Source: Bacteroidota bacterium (GTDB lineage: Bacteria > Bacteroidota > Bacteroidia > Flavobacteriales_D > Crocinitomicaceae). From it: a stretch of 64,000 nucleotides of DNA. Location of the stretch: the NCBI GenBank assembly GCA_024280295.1, contig JAJRQK010000039.1:1-64000 (forward strand), in the 5' to 3' direction. Below, in pieces: positions 44,850 through 53,268 of this stretch. The translations under genes were made by a program, and so were the position numbers. Under the pieces are notes generated by a model. It was not told the DNA's origin and made no database searches. It worked only from the letters and a program-made list of their open reading frames with translations. The first letter of the stretch is position 1, and every line of letters starts with the position of its first letter.

Positions 44850-45386
44850 TTACTTATTTTTTCGTGTTCGTTTGTATAGTTTAATAAGGACCATTAGCCC
44901 AATTGCTACGGCAAAGAATCCTATTGTTCCTTTAATCCAATCAAGTTGATTTTTAACCACAGCCAAAAAGACAATTGCGACTAGACATAGGGTTGCAAGT
45001 TCATTCCAGAGTCGAAGTCCACCAGATTTCCATTTATAGCTTCCGTTTTTCATGTCGATCATAATTTTTTGACACACGAAATGGTAAATGAGTAATACAG
45101 CAACAAACGCCAATTTTATATGCATCCAACCTGCTTGCAAATATCCTGGTGCTAGGATCAACATCCAAATGCCGAATACTAGGGTTAAAATCATTGCAGG
45201 GGTCGTGATTATCCACCACAAACGACTTTCCATCATTTTGAACTGTGTAGAAAGAATTCGTTTTTCGGTTTCCTCCTTTGCTTGAGCTTCGACATGATAG
45301 ATGAACAAACGCACGATATAGAAGAGTCCGGCGAACCAGCTGACAACAAATATAATGTGCAATGCCTTTACGGTATTTAAGTCCAT
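44850..45386 (-). CDS. hemJ: Protoporphyrinogen oxidase HemJ family
   Basis: HemJ oxidises protoporphyrinogen IX to protoporphyrin IX in haem synthesis. The 178-residue inner-membrane protein has four or five helices. The conserved N-terminal helix is VKALHIIFVVSWFAGLFYIVRLFIYH, with H10 the presumed haem-ligand histidine. MESRLWWIITTPAMILTLVFGIWML and WMHIKLAFVAVLLIYHFVCQK carry the other family blocks. It is the first gene of a leftward operon of eight genes. The -7 box ends only four bases before the ATG, so the mRNA may be nearly leaderless. Confidence 0.9.
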   Translation of the reverse strand: MDLNTVKALHIIFVVSWFAGLFYIVRLFIYHVEAQAKEETEKRILSTQFKMMESRLWWIITTPAMILTLVFGIWMLILAPGYLQAGWMHIKLAFVAVLLIYHFVCQKIMIDMKNGSYKWKSGGLRLWNELATLCLVAIVFLAVVKNQLDWIKGTIGFFAVAIGLMVLIKLYKRTRKNK

Positions 45387-45390
45387 TCTT

Positions 45391-45398
45391 CAAAGATA
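45391..45398 (-). promoter_or_regulatory. Candidate -7 promoter box of the hemJ operon
   Basis: The minus-strand sequence TATCTTTG is a full match to TAnnTTTG. It ends four bases before the hemJ ATG, the same spacing as at the sensor-kinase gene. Confidence 0.45.
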
Positions 45399-45670
45399 AT
45401 TGGAATTCGCAGGGGTAGTAGTTGTGTTAACATCATTTATGAACGTGGGGAGGTTGATGGGTTGTTAGATGTTTCGGTGATCGGTTTTATCACAAAGGCA
45501 CGAGGGCACAAAGAGCTGGGCGGGTTTATCGCGAAAGCACAATTGAAGAGAATGAGTAGTGTAGGGTGTTGGTGAGGATGTAGAGAGTTGGAGGAGGATT
45601 TTATAACAAAGACTAAATAGGTTTAAAACGATAATTTTACGGTTTTATATGTTTTTTTGGAATGAAACGT

Positions 45671-45773
45671 CGCGTTAGGGATAGCAGCGGTCATCCTTTT
45701 TTGACTGTGCAAGCTAAGTGAGCTCGAAGTAACGATGCTAAAAAGATAAGAGCGGATAGCCCGTTAAAACGCC
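45671..45773 (+). ncRNA. Long hairpin element upstream of lysS (candidate structured RNA)
   Basis: An outer stem pairs GCGTT (45672-45676) with AACGC (45768-45772), followed inward by GGG/CCC. The inner stem pairs ATCCTTTTTT with AAAAAGAT. Conserved-looking blocks are GGGATAGCAGCGG on the left and AGAGCGGATAGCCC on the right. I remember hairpins with these blocks as common in Flavobacteriia intergenic regions, possibly the flavo-1 RNA family of Rfam, but could not check. It ends 12 bases before the lysS promoter box. The rest of the gap (45399-45670) shows only short repeats of CACAAAGGCAC type. Confidence 0.45.
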
Positions 45774-45784
45774 CTAAATCTTTC

Positions 45785-45792
45785 TATCTTTG
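45785..45792 (+). promoter_or_regulatory. Candidate -7 promoter box of lysS
   Basis: TATCTTTG is a full match to TAnnTTTG, ending 25 bases before the ATG at 45818. Confidence 0.5.
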
Positions 45793-45817
45793 TCCGTTCA
45801 AAATACCAAGTACTAGT

Positions 45818-47533
45818 ATGAGTCACATCGAACTTTCCGAGCAGGAGATTCAACGTAGAGAATCGTTGACGAAATTGCGAGCGATGGGAATTGATCCTTT
45901 TCCCGCGGCACTTTATCCCGTAACTGATTATTCAGCGAAGATTAAGGAAAAGTTCGAGGAAGGAAAGGAAGTGTGTATTGCAGGAAGATTGATGTCGAGA
46001 AGAATCATGGGAAAAGCATCCTTTGCGGAGGTTCTTGATTCTTTTGGACGAATACAAATTTACTTGAGTCGTGATGAATTGTGTCCAGATGAAGATAAAA
46101 GCTTATACAACGATGTCTTCAAGAAATTACTCGACTTAGGTGATTTTATTGGAATACGCGGTACTGTGTTTAAGACGAAAGTTGGAGAAATTTCTGTTCA
46201 TGTTACTGAGATAAAGATGTTGAGTAAGTCGCTTAAACCATTACCGACTTCGAAAACTGACGATGCGGGTATTGTGCATGATGCATTTACAGATCCCGAA
46301 TTGCGTTACCGTCAACGCTATGTTGATTTAGTGGTAAATCCAGAAGTAAAAGAGGTATTCATCAAACGAACAAAACTGTTCACTGCGATGCGTAATTTCT
46401 TCAATGATGCTGGTTATTTGGAAGTTGAAACGCCAATACTTCAACCTATCGCGGGTGGAGCAGCAGCTAGACCATTTATGACTCATCACAATGCTCTTGA
46501 CATTCCATTATATATGCGAATTGCGAATGAATTGTATCTCAAACGACTTATTGTAGGTGGATTTGATGGTGTTTATGAGTTCTCGAAGAATTTTCGGAAT
46601 GAAGGCATGGACAGGACGCACAATCCTGAATTTACAGCCATGGAAATTTATGTTTCCTACAAAGATTACAATTGGATGATGGATTTTTGCGAGCGACTTT
46701 TGGAGCATTGCGCAATTGAAGTAAACGGAACATCTAAAACGACATTTGGAGAACACGAAATTGATTTCAAAGCACCATACAAGCGAGTGACCATGCGTCA
46801 ATCGATTATAGATTTTACAGGATACGATATTAAAGGACAATCAGAAAAAGAACTCAGAGCAGCTGCACTTGGAATGGGAATTCCTGTTAACGAAACTATG
46901 GGAGTTGGGAAGCTTATTGATGAGATTTTTGGTGAGAAATGTGAGGGAAATTATATTCAACCAACCTTCATCACTGATTATCCAAAGGAAATGTCGCCTT
47001 TATGTAAAGAGCACAGAGAAGATCCTTCATTGACAGAGCGATTTGAATTAATGGTTTGCGGAAAGGAAATTGCCAATGCTTATTCTGAATTGAACGACCC
47101 TATCGATCAACGCGAACGTTTTGAAGAACAGGTCAAATTAGCTGCTAAAGGAGATGATGAGGCTGGAGAATTCATTGATCAAGATTTCTTGAGATCTTTA
47201 GAATACGGAATGCCACCAACATCAGGAATGGGAATTGGAATGGATCGTTTGATCATGTATTTGACGAATAACCCTTCAATTCAGGAGGTGTTATTCTTCC
47301 CTCAAATGAAACCAGAAAACTGGGGAGAGCCTAAAGGTCCAGAACTCACTGAAGGTGAAAAGATTATTTATCAAATTCTTGAGAATAAACAATCAATGAT
47401 GCTGATCGAACTCAAAGATGCTTCAGGGCTATCAAACAAGCAATGGGATAAAGGTATCAAGGGGTTAGGGAAACACGGTCTCACTAAAGTTAGTAAACTT
47501 GAGGGGGGGGTAATCGTTGAGATTCTGATCTAA
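45818..47533 (+). CDS. lysS: Lysyl-tRNA synthetase (class II)
   Basis: This enzyme charges tRNA-Lys. Of its 571 residues, the first ~150 form the OB anticodon-binding domain (EVCIAGRLMSRRIMGKASFAEVLD). The class II core follows, with motif 1 around FNDAGYLEVETPIL, motif 2 FRNEGMDRTHNPEFTAMEIY and motif 3 TSGMGIGMDRLIMYLT. After the core there is an extension of about 65 residues (GEKIIYQILENKQSMMLIELKDASGLSNKQWDKGIKGLGK) that looks like a winged-helix domain; such tails occur in Bacteroidota LysS. A G8 run at the end does not disturb the frame. It stands alone, with its own promoter. Confidence 0.96.
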   Translation: MSHIELSEQEIQRRESLTKLRAMGIDPFPAALYPVTDYSAKIKEKFEEGKEVCIAGRLMSRRIMGKASFAEVLDSFGRIQIYLSRDELCPDEDKSLYNDVFKKLLDLGDFIGIRGTVFKTKVGEISVHVTEIKMLSKSLKPLPTSKTDDAGIVHDAFTDPELRYRQRYVDLVVNPEVKEVFIKRTKLFTAMRNFFNDAGYLEVETPILQPIAGGAAARPFMTHHNALDIPLYMRIANELYLKRLIVGGFDGVYEFSKNFRNEGMDRTHNPEFTAMEIYVSYKDYNWMMDFCERLLEHCAIEVNGTSKTTFGEHEIDFKAPYKRVTMRQSIIDFTGYDIKGQSEKELRAAALGMGIPVNETMGVGKLIDEIFGEKCEGNYIQPTFITDYPKEMSPLCKEHREDPSLTERFELMVCGKEIANAYSELNDPIDQRERFEEQVKLAAKGDDEAGEFIDQDFLRSLEYGMPPTSGMGIGMDRLIMYLTNNPSIQEVLFFPQMKPENWGEPKGPELTEGEKIIYQILENKQSMMLIELKDASGLSNKQWDKGIKGLGKHGLTKVSKLEGGVIVEILI

Positions 47534-47597
47534 ATTGATCAACTCCTACTATTTTCTATTGTTTGAACTTTAATGTCGTTTGTATTTACTTATTGGA

Positions 47598-47771
47598 TTA
47601 ATCACTTAAGTCGTCAATTGCCATTTTGTAACTAAACCATGATGTGTTGGACATTCTACTGATCAATTTGTCAAAGCAATTTTCAAGATTCAATCTTCTG
47701 TTAAACTTAAAATGATATTCATCCAAGTAGGATTGAGCATGTTTGATTGAAATATGGTGATGTATTCTGGA
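47598..47771 (-). pseudogene. C-terminal remnant of an IS1595-family transposase
   Basis: The leftward frame reads IHHHISIKHAQSYLDEYHFK and then FNRR, and ends ISRMSNTSWFSYKMAIDDLSD-stop. This is the typical end of ISXO2-like/IS1595 DDE transposases (H-x-x-S-x-KH-x-Q-x-YLDE-x-x-F-x-FNRR). About 57 codons remain out of roughly 300. The fragment is cut off at 47771, exactly where the repeated element-end motif begins. No inverted terminal repeats were recognised. Confidence 0.75.
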
Positions 47772-47815
47772 TCATGACATAAATCTGTGGAGCAAACTGG
47801 GTCATGCTAAACTTG
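47769..47815. repeat. Candidate mobile-element end motif (site 2)
   Basis: GGATCATGACATAAATCTGT with continuation GGA, then about 12 bases, then TCATGCTAAACTTG. In the first 23 bases, 21 match site 1 at 11244. As at site 1, a broken gene ends at the GGATC boundary. An 8-bp inverted repeat (TTCCTGCT/AGCAGGAA, 47819-47860) follows. Confidence 0.55.
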
Positions 47816-47833
47816 TCCTTCCTGCTAAAGACT

Positions 47834-48020
47834 CTAAGCATAATACACCCACAGCAGGAAAAGAATATTTACCACAATGTAGAAATTTTGCAGTGGAGCA
47901 ATTTTTGTTCTCATAGAATTGGTTGAAATCCTATCCATGTAAAATAATATGCCTGTCAAGATGGGAAATATAGGTAAAGAAAAAGGAAACCCAAAAATGG
48001 ATTCCCTTAAAGACTTGTGT
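47834..48020 (-). pseudogene. Possible 3' fragment of a membrane-protein gene
   Basis: A leftward frame directly after accC reads KSLRESIFGFPFSLPIFPIL and continues TGILFYMDRIS to LLWVYYA-stop, with two hydrophobic segments. It has no start codon before an upstream stop inside the accC end, apart from an internal ATG. It could be a remnant or a chance frame in AT-rich DNA. Confidence 0.25.
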
Positions 48021-48030
48021 GTTTTACAAA

Positions 48031-49365
48031 CTAATATTCAAATGTTTCCATGAATTTAGTAGTGAATACTCCTTTATTGAATTGCTCGTCCATCATAAGT
48101 TTTTGATGAAAAGGAATGGTTGTTTTAACTCCTTCGATGATGTACTCGTCAAGCGCGCGTTTCATTTTATTGATTGCCTCTTCGCGTGTTTGTGCAACAA
48201 CAATTAGTTTCGATATCATCGAATCATAGTTTGAAGGGATTGTGTACCCCGCATAAACGTGTGTATCAATCCGGACCCCATGTCCTCCTGGTTGGTGATA
48301 GCTTGTGATTTTTCCTGGGCTTGGACGGAAGTCATGGTCTGGATCTTCAGCATTAATTCTGCATTGAATTGAATGACCTTTCGGATAGTGATTTTCCCCC
48401 GAAATTTTAATTCCAGCAGCGATTTTAATTTGTTCTTTAATTAAATCGTAGTTAATCACTTCTTCAGTGATCGTATGTTCCACTTGAATTCGCGTATTCA
48501 TCTCCATGAAGTAGCAATCTCTGTTTTCATCCACTAAGAATTCAACTGTACCAACTCCTTCATACTTCACAGCTTTTGCCGCCTTAATTGCCGCAACTCC
48601 CATCTTCTCGCGAAGTTCATCTGTCATAAAAGGTGAAGGCGTTTCTTCGACCAGTTTTTGGTGACGACGCTGGATAGAGCAATCGCGTTCGGACATGTGA
48701 CAAACATTACCGAATTGATCTCCAGCAATTTGGATTTCGATATGATGTGGGTCTACGATAAATTTCTCCATGTACAAGCCATCATTTCCAAAAGCAGCTT
48801 TTGATTCTGCACGAGTACCATCCCAAGCAGCTTCCATTTCTTCTTCTTTCCAGACGATTCTCATTCCTTTACCACCACCACCAGCAGTTGCTTTCAGAAT
48901 AACTGGATAAACGATTTTCTTTGCATTCTTCTTTGCGTCGGCAAGGTCTTTAAGCAGTCCTTTTGACCCTGGGATACATGGCACTCCAGCAGCAAGCATT
49001 GTCGCTTTAGCTGTCGCTTTATCTCCCATTCCAGCAATTTGCTCTGGAAGCGCACCAATAAATTTGATTTCATGTTCTTGGCAAACGCGCGAAAATTTCT
49101 CGTTTTCTGACAAGAATCCGTAGCCAGGATGAATTGCATCTGCATTTGTAATTTCTGCAGCAGCAATTATGTTTGGGATTGACAAGTACGACTTAGCACT
49201 GATTGGGGGACCGATACAAACCGCTTCATCCGCAAAACGAACGTGTAAACTATCCTTATCAGCTGTGGAGTAAACAGCAACTGTTTTAATCCCCATCTCC
49301 TTACACGTGCGTATAACTCTAAGGGCGATTTCTCCTCTATTGGCGATCAATATTTTTTTGAACAT
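48031..49365 (-). CDS. accC: Acetyl-CoA carboxylase, biotin carboxylase subunit
   Basis: AccC carboxylates the biotin of AccB with bicarbonate and ATP, the first half of malonyl-CoA formation. The 444 residues show the complete ATP-grasp layout: [20 protein letters not shown] at the start, the glycine loop [57 protein letters not shown] (metal and biotin site) and the C-terminal domain ([10 protein letters not shown] lies in the N-terminal part). It follows accB by 79 bases and is the last gene of the fabH-accB-accC unit. It ends next to the remnant-rich region downstream of lysS. Confidence 0.96.
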   Translation of the reverse strand: MFKKILIANRGEIALRVIRTCKEMGIKTVAVYSTADKDSLHVRFADEAVCIGPPISAKSYLSIPNIIAAAEITNADAIHPGYGFLSENEKFSRVCQEHEIKFIGALPEQIAGMGDKATAKATMLAAGVPCIPGSKGLLKDLADAKKNAKKIVYPVILKATAGGGGKGMRIVWKEEEMEAAWDGTRAESKAAFGNDGLYMEKFIVDPHHIEIQIAGDQFGNVCHMSERDCSIQRRHQKLVEETPSPFMTDELREKMGVAAIKAAKAVKYEGVGTVEFLVDENRDCYFMEMNTRIQVEHTITEEVINYDLIKEQIKIAAGIKISGENHYPKGHSIQCRINAEDPDHDFRPSPGKITSYHQPGGHGVRIDTHVYAGYTIPSNYDSMISKLIVVAQTREEAINKMKRALDEYIIEGVKTTIPFHQKLMMDEQFNKGVFTTKFMETFEY

Positions 49366-49444
49366 GCCTAAAGATTTAGTATTGATTATTATTCAGCCTA
49401 TGATATTGTTCCGAAGAAGTCAGATCAAAGTGCCAATAAATTTC

Positions 49445-49918
49445 TTATGATGGATCTACCAAGAATAATGGCTGATCGTATTCAACTGGAGTTGCATCAT
49501 CCACTAAGACCTTAACGATCTTGCCTGTGATTTCCGCTTCGATCTCGTTGAACAACTTCATCGCTTCAATAATACAAACAGTATCACCGACTTTAAATGT
49601 ATCACCAACAGAAACGAATGTGTCTTTGTCTGGTCCAGCAGAACGGTAGAATGTACCAATCATTGGAGACAATATTTTTACGTATTTGTCATCCTCAGAT
49701 TCAGCAGCAGCAGGTGTTGCAGCAACAGGCACTGGAGCAGCAGCAGGAATCGCGACAGTTGTTGGAGCAGTAGCTTGAACAACCATTGTTTTCATCTCTT
49801 TAGCCGCTTTATCTTCCGACTTAATAGTGATTTTAAAATCTTTTCTTTCGATCTCTACTTCCGTAACTCCAGATTTAGCTACGAATTTGATCAGATCTTG
49901 TATTTCTTTGATATTCAT
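49445..49918 (-). CDS. accB: Acetyl-CoA carboxylase, biotin carboxyl carrier protein
   Basis: AccB carries the biotin that shuttles the carboxyl group. The 157-residue protein has an N-terminal helical part, a flexible Ala/Pro/Thr linker (residues of about 47-74, PTTVAIPAAAPVPVAATPAA) and a biotinyl domain. The biotin-accepting lysine is in EAMKLFNEIEAE. The end (VEYDQPLFLVDP) is typical. It lies 37 bases after fabH. Confidence 0.95.
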   Translation of the reverse strand: MNIKEIQDLIKFVAKSGVTEVEIERKDFKITIKSEDKAAKEMKTMVVQATAPTTVAIPAAAPVPVAATPAAAESEDDKYVKILSPMIGTFYRSAGPDKDTFVSVGDTFKVGDTVCIIEAMKLFNEIEAEITGKIVKVLVDDATPVEYDQPLFLVDPS

Positions 49919-49955
49919 CTTCCTACAGATTTATGTGAGGTAAAAATACTATTTT

Positions 49956-50945
49956 TTAGGAATTGTAAGCCCATTTAAGATAAACAGCGCCCCAAGTAAA
50001 TCCGCCGCCAAAAGCAGATAAGATGAGATTGTCTCCTTTTTTCAGTTGCTTTTCGTAATCCCAAAGGCATAGTGGTAGTGTGCCCGCTGTTGTATTTCCG
50101 TATTTTTGAATGTTGACCATTACCTTTTCTTTTGGCAGTCCCATACGATTTGCTGTTGCATCGATAATTCGAAGATTAGCTTGGTGTGGCACTAGCCAAT
50201 CAACATCATCTGCTGTGAGGTTGTTTTTCTCCATGATTTCAGCAGAGACATCGGCCATATTTGTGACAGCAAATTTAAAAACTTGCTTTCCTTCTTGATG
50301 AACGAAATGCTGTTCGTTTTCAATTGTTTCTTTTGATGCTGGATTCAAAGATCCTCCGGCAGGCATATGTAAATACTCGCGACCAGATCCATCAGCTTTC
50401 AAAATAAAATCTTGTACCCCAAGACCCTCTTCATTTGGCTCAAGTAATGCCGCACCACAACCATCCCCGAAGATGACACAAGTTGTTCTATCCTTATAAT
50501 TAATGATAGAAGACATTTTATCAACTCCGATTACTATAATTTTCTTGTAACGACCTGTTTCAATAAATTGAGCTCCTGTTGAGAGTGCGTAAATGAAACC
50601 TGAACATGCAGCAATAAGGTCATAACCCCATGCGTTTTTCATGCCCGTTTTATCACAAACAATATTGGAAGTACTTGGGAATGGATAATCCGGTGTTACG
50701 GTGGCAACAATCACAAGGTCGATCTCCAAGGCATCAACTCCTGTTTTTTCTAGTAGTCCTTTCACTGCTTCTGCACACATATCCGATGAAGCACCCTCCT
50801 TTTGAATTCTTCGTTCTTTAACGCCTGTCCTAGAGATAATCCACTCATCATTGGTGTCGACAATCTTAGAAAGTTCGTCGTTGGTGAGAACGAAATCAGG
50901 AACATACCCTTGAATTCCTGTTATTGCCGCTGAAATCTTATTCAT
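49956..50945 (-). CDS. fabH: 3-oxoacyl-ACP synthase III
   Basis: FabH condenses acetyl-CoA (or a branched starter) with malonyl-ACP to start fatty-acid synthesis. The 329-residue protein has the Cys-His-Asn triad: Cys in [15 protein letters not shown], His in [13 protein letters not shown] and Asn in [11 protein letters not shown]. The glycine-rich end [14 protein letters not shown] is standard. It begins 303 bases after rpmF and leads into accB and accC. FabH sets the starter-unit preference; branched-chain starters are common in this phylum, but this is not visible here. Confidence 0.96.
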   Translation of the reverse strand: MNKISAAITGIQGYVPDFVLTNDELSKIVDTNDEWIISRTGVKERRIQKEGASSDMCAEAVKGLLEKTGVDALEIDLVIVATVTPDYPFPSTSNIVCDKTGMKNAWGYDLIAACSGFIYALSTGAQFIETGRYKKIIVIGVDKMSSIINYKDRTTCVIFGDGCGAALLEPNEEGLGVQDFILKADGSGREYLHMPAGGSLNPASKETIENEQHFVHQEGKQVFKFAVTNMADVSAEIMEKNNLTADDVDWLVPHQANLRIIDATANRMGLPKEKVMVNIQKYGNTTAGTLPLCLWDYEKQLKKGDNLILSAFGGGFTWGAVYLKWAYNS

Positions 50946-51248
50946 AACTTATTGAATGCTTCATTTATCAATTTCGAAGAACGAATTAAATCGATTTCCG
51001 AGTGTGAATATCACTTTTTTTGAGGGAATCTCTGTGGAATTTCATCTTAACTTGTAAACAACTATTGGTGAATGAGTTGCCTGCCGCTAAAAGCTCAATC
51101 TCTTATAACACAGAAAGGCCACACAAAATCAATCTGTGTCGCCTAACAATATTTTAGTCAGATCTTTCGAAACTCAATCGCAATTTAGTCGCGTTTTTGT
51201 TTATCAAGATGATAATTCCTATCTTCATAAAGAAGAACTAGATTAGCT
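50946..51248. other. Gap between rpmF and fabH; no intact gene
   Basis: I see no complete gene here. A hairpin lies at 51116-51144. A leftward frame of 24 codons at 51154-51228 starts MKIGIIILINK; its first five residues equal the usual start of PlsX (MKIGID...), which sits between rpmF and fabH in many bacteria. Five residues are too few for a firm call. No -7 box for fabH was recognised. Confidence 0.35.
51116..51144 (-). terminator. Hairpin, possible terminator of the DUF177-rpmF unit
   Basis: On the minus strand AGGCGACACA pairs with TGTGTGGCCT (one mismatch) around a 9-base loop, followed by TTTCTG. The T run is weak. Confidence 0.4.
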
Positions 51249-51440
51249 CTAAATTGCCACTTCTTTTTCTGCAACTACCTTCCCTTTGTAGTACAGTTTT
51301 CCTTCATGCCAGTGAGCATGGTGAAAAAGGTGTGGTTGTCCAGTTGTTGGACATGTAGCGATGTTTTTCGCTTCAGCTTTCACATGTGTTCTTCTCTTGT
51401 CGCGTCTCGTTCTCGAGATCTTGCGTTTTGGATGTGCCAT
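51249..51440 (-). CDS. rpmF: 50S ribosomal protein L32
   Basis: This small ribosomal protein has 63 residues. The start [19 protein letters not shown] is the standard L32 N-terminus with many Arg/Lys. The usual zinc cysteines are reduced: a single Cys in [17 protein letters not shown], with histidines present instead, as in other Bacteroidota L32 proteins. It follows the DUF177 gene by 37 bases, the classic yceD-rpmF pair. Confidence 0.96.
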   Translation of the reverse strand: MAHPKRKISRTRRDKRRTHVKAEAKNIATCPTTGQPHLFHHAHWHEGKLYYKGKVVAEKEVAI

Positions 51441-51477
51441 TTTTCTTTTTTTATTATCGTTATATCACCAAGGTGAC

Positions 51478-52068
51478 TTATTTTTTCAATTTTTTTAATG
51501 CTTCCCAACGAGGATCAATTTCATCTGAAACATCTTCCTCCTCTTGTTTATTATTCTCGAATTCTGATTCCTCATCGAGTTCATCAAACTCTTCATTAAA
51601 ATCGTCCTCCTTATTAACAACGTACTCATCAAATAGTTCGAGCATATCATCATTACATTTCCCATCATTATGCACTGCTCTGGCAGGCAAAGAAACATTG
51701 ATTAACTCAAGCAAGGTTGCACCTACATTCAATTCAAACTCTTCGGGATAAACGATCACCAAAGATTCATCATTGGACGGCGTTGAATCGAACTTGTATA
51801 CCAAACGATAATCTCCGTTGATATTCACTTCCAAATCATCATTGCAGCGATTACAATTTAACACAACTTTTCCATCGATGTTGTAATTTCCAATCATCAT
51901 TGTTTCTTTCTTCTCAAATTCAAGATTCACATGAATCTTTCCTTTTCGAATCAATGAGTATTCATTTTCTTCAAAGAACGCATCAGCAAGTTTGAACTCA
52001 AAATCGTGCTTCCCATCCTTCAATCCAACGAAGGGAATTATGAACTGATTATTGTTCGTGTTGTTCAC
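51478..52068 (-). CDS. DUF177 (YceD) family protein
   Basis: The 196-residue protein belongs to the YceD/DUF177 family, almost always encoded before rpmF and linked to 23S rRNA/ribosome assembly. Visible features are the conserved CxxC-type pair in VVLNCNRCNDDLEVNI, then an acidic middle with EEFELNVGATLLELINVSLPARAVHNDGKC. A very acidic tail follows (DEEFDELDEESEFENNKQEEEDVSDEIDPRWEALKKLKK). The DPRW-AL-KLK ending is typical. A promoter box lies 43 bases upstream. Confidence 0.92.
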   Translation of the reverse strand: MNNTNNNQFIIPFVGLKDGKHDFEFKLADAFFEENEYSLIRKGKIHVNLEFEKKETMMIGNYNIDGKVVLNCNRCNDDLEVNINGDYRLVYKFDSTPSNDESLVIVYPEEFELNVGATLLELINVSLPARAVHNDGKCNDDMLELFDEYVVNKEDDFNEEFDELDEESEFENNKQEEEDVSDEIDPRWEALKKLKK

Positions 52069-52111
52069 TGATAGTATGTATTAAATCATCTACTCGTTGA
52101 CAGATGGGCGG

Positions 52112-52119
52112 CAAAGTTA
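52112..52119 (-). promoter_or_regulatory. Candidate -7 promoter box of DUF177-rpmF
   Basis: The minus-strand sequence TAACTTTG fits TAnnTTTG. It lies between pdxA (stop at 52165) and the DUF177 start at 52068, so the two units have separate promoters. Confidence 0.5.
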
Positions 52120-52164
52120 AGGATTTTATTCGAAAAAAATATTTCTATCAACAGAATTTTGTGA

Positions 52165-53268
52165 TTAACTTCTTCTTGGCTCGTAATCTCTTCTTTTTCG
52201 TTCTGAAATTTTTAATGGATCAGCAGTAATTTCTTTCTCGAATTGATGCTTTCTATGTACATCCATTGCTAAATAGATTGCCTGCCTCATAGAATTTCCC
52301 TCAGCCTTATTTTGCCCTGCAATATCAAAAGCAGTCCCATGATCTGGTGAAGTTCTTACGATTGGTAATCCAGCAGTAAAATTGACTCCATCGTGAAAAG
52401 AAAGTGCTTTAAATGCTGCCAATCCTTGATCGTGATACATTGCTAAGACACCATCATACTCAGATTTACTTGCCGACCCGAAGAATCCATCTGCTGGAAA
52501 CGGACCAAATGCTAGAATATCTTCTCCACGCATTCTTTTTATAGCAGGATTGATGACTTCACTTTCTTCAGATCCCATTTTCCCATTTTCACCAGCATGC
52601 GGGTTGACTCCAAAAACAGCAATTTTAGGACGTTGAATTCCAAAATCTTTCTTTAAGCTATCATTGAATTCACTAATTTTTCCAGCAACCTTATCAATTG
52701 TGAGCGTTTCCGTAACTTCTTTCAGTGGAATGTGTGATGTAACTAACCCAACTCTAAGTGTTGGAGAGATCATCAACATTAATGCTTCTTCCTCACCTGC
52801 CATATCAGCAAGATATTCAGTGTGACCAGGAAATTCAAATCCCGTTTTCGCCATTGCTTCCTTTGATATCGGTGCCGTTACAAGAACATCAATCTTTCCA
52901 GCTGCGAGATCTTTAGTAGCTGCTTCCAGTGCCATAAACGCGTATTTCCCGCCAGTTTCCGTAGTCTTCCCAACTTCTAGTTCCACTTCCTCATCCCAAA
53001 CATTTATGACGTTGATTTTTCTATTTCGTGCATCTTCCGCAGATTTAACAGACTGATAATTAAAATCTCTAAGGTCCATCCCTTTCTTATAGAAGGAGAA
53101 AATCTTGGTTGAACCATAGATGATTGGTGTGCACCCTTGAAGAATTCGACTATCCGCTAATGCTTTCATTATAACTTCGGGGCCGACACCATTGATGTCA
53201 CCCATAGATATTCCAACGCGCACCGCATTACTATTTGGATGATCAGATTTTTGTTCTGTAGTACTCAT
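52165..53268 (-). CDS. pdxA: 4-hydroxythreonine-4-phosphate dehydrogenase
   Basis: PdxA oxidises 4-phosphohydroxy-L-threonine in the DXP-dependent pathway of vitamin B6 synthesis. The 367-residue protein shows the divalent-metal histidines in FPGHTEYLADMAG, VNPHAGENG and MYHDQGLAAFK, plus GISMGDINGVGPEVIMKAL at the start and TSPDHGTAFDIAG near the end. Its N-terminus is about 15 residues longer than usual (MSTTEQKSDHPNSNA), so a start at an inner codon is possible. The start overlaps the pepA stop by one base. A lysine/arginine-rich tail ends the protein. Confidence 0.95.
   Translation of the reverse strand: MSTTEQKSDHPNSNAVRVGISMGDINGVGPEVIMKALADSRILQGCTPIIYGSTKIFSFYKKGMDLRDFNYQSVKSAEDARNRKINVINVWDEEVELEVGKTTETGGKYAFMALEAATKDLAAGKIDVLVTAPISKEAMAKTGFEFPGHTEYLADMAGEEEALMLMISPTLRVGLVTSHIPLKEVTETLTIDKVAGKISEFNDSLKKDFGIQRPKIAVFGVNPHAGENGKMGSEESEVINPAIKRMRGEDILAFGPFPADGFFGSASKSEYDGVLAMYHDQGLAAFKALSFHDGVNFTAGLPIVRTSPDHGTAFDIAGQNKAEGNSMRQAIYLAMDVHRKHQFEKEITADPLKISERKRRDYEPRRS

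Noticed and set aside
45034-45393. 119-residue leftward frame over hemJ
   Set aside because: It overlaps the real hemJ in another frame and lacks any membrane or family pattern.
45480-45535. Short repeats (TTTTATCACAAAGGCAC / GTTTATCGCGAAAGCAC) taken as an operator or CRISPR-like unit
   Set aside because: There are only two imperfect copies without regular spacing; too little for an operator or an array.
47500-47520. G8 run near the lysS end suspected of causing a frameshift
   Set aside because: The frame continues to a plausible VIVEILI end and a stop in the right place, so nothing is broken.
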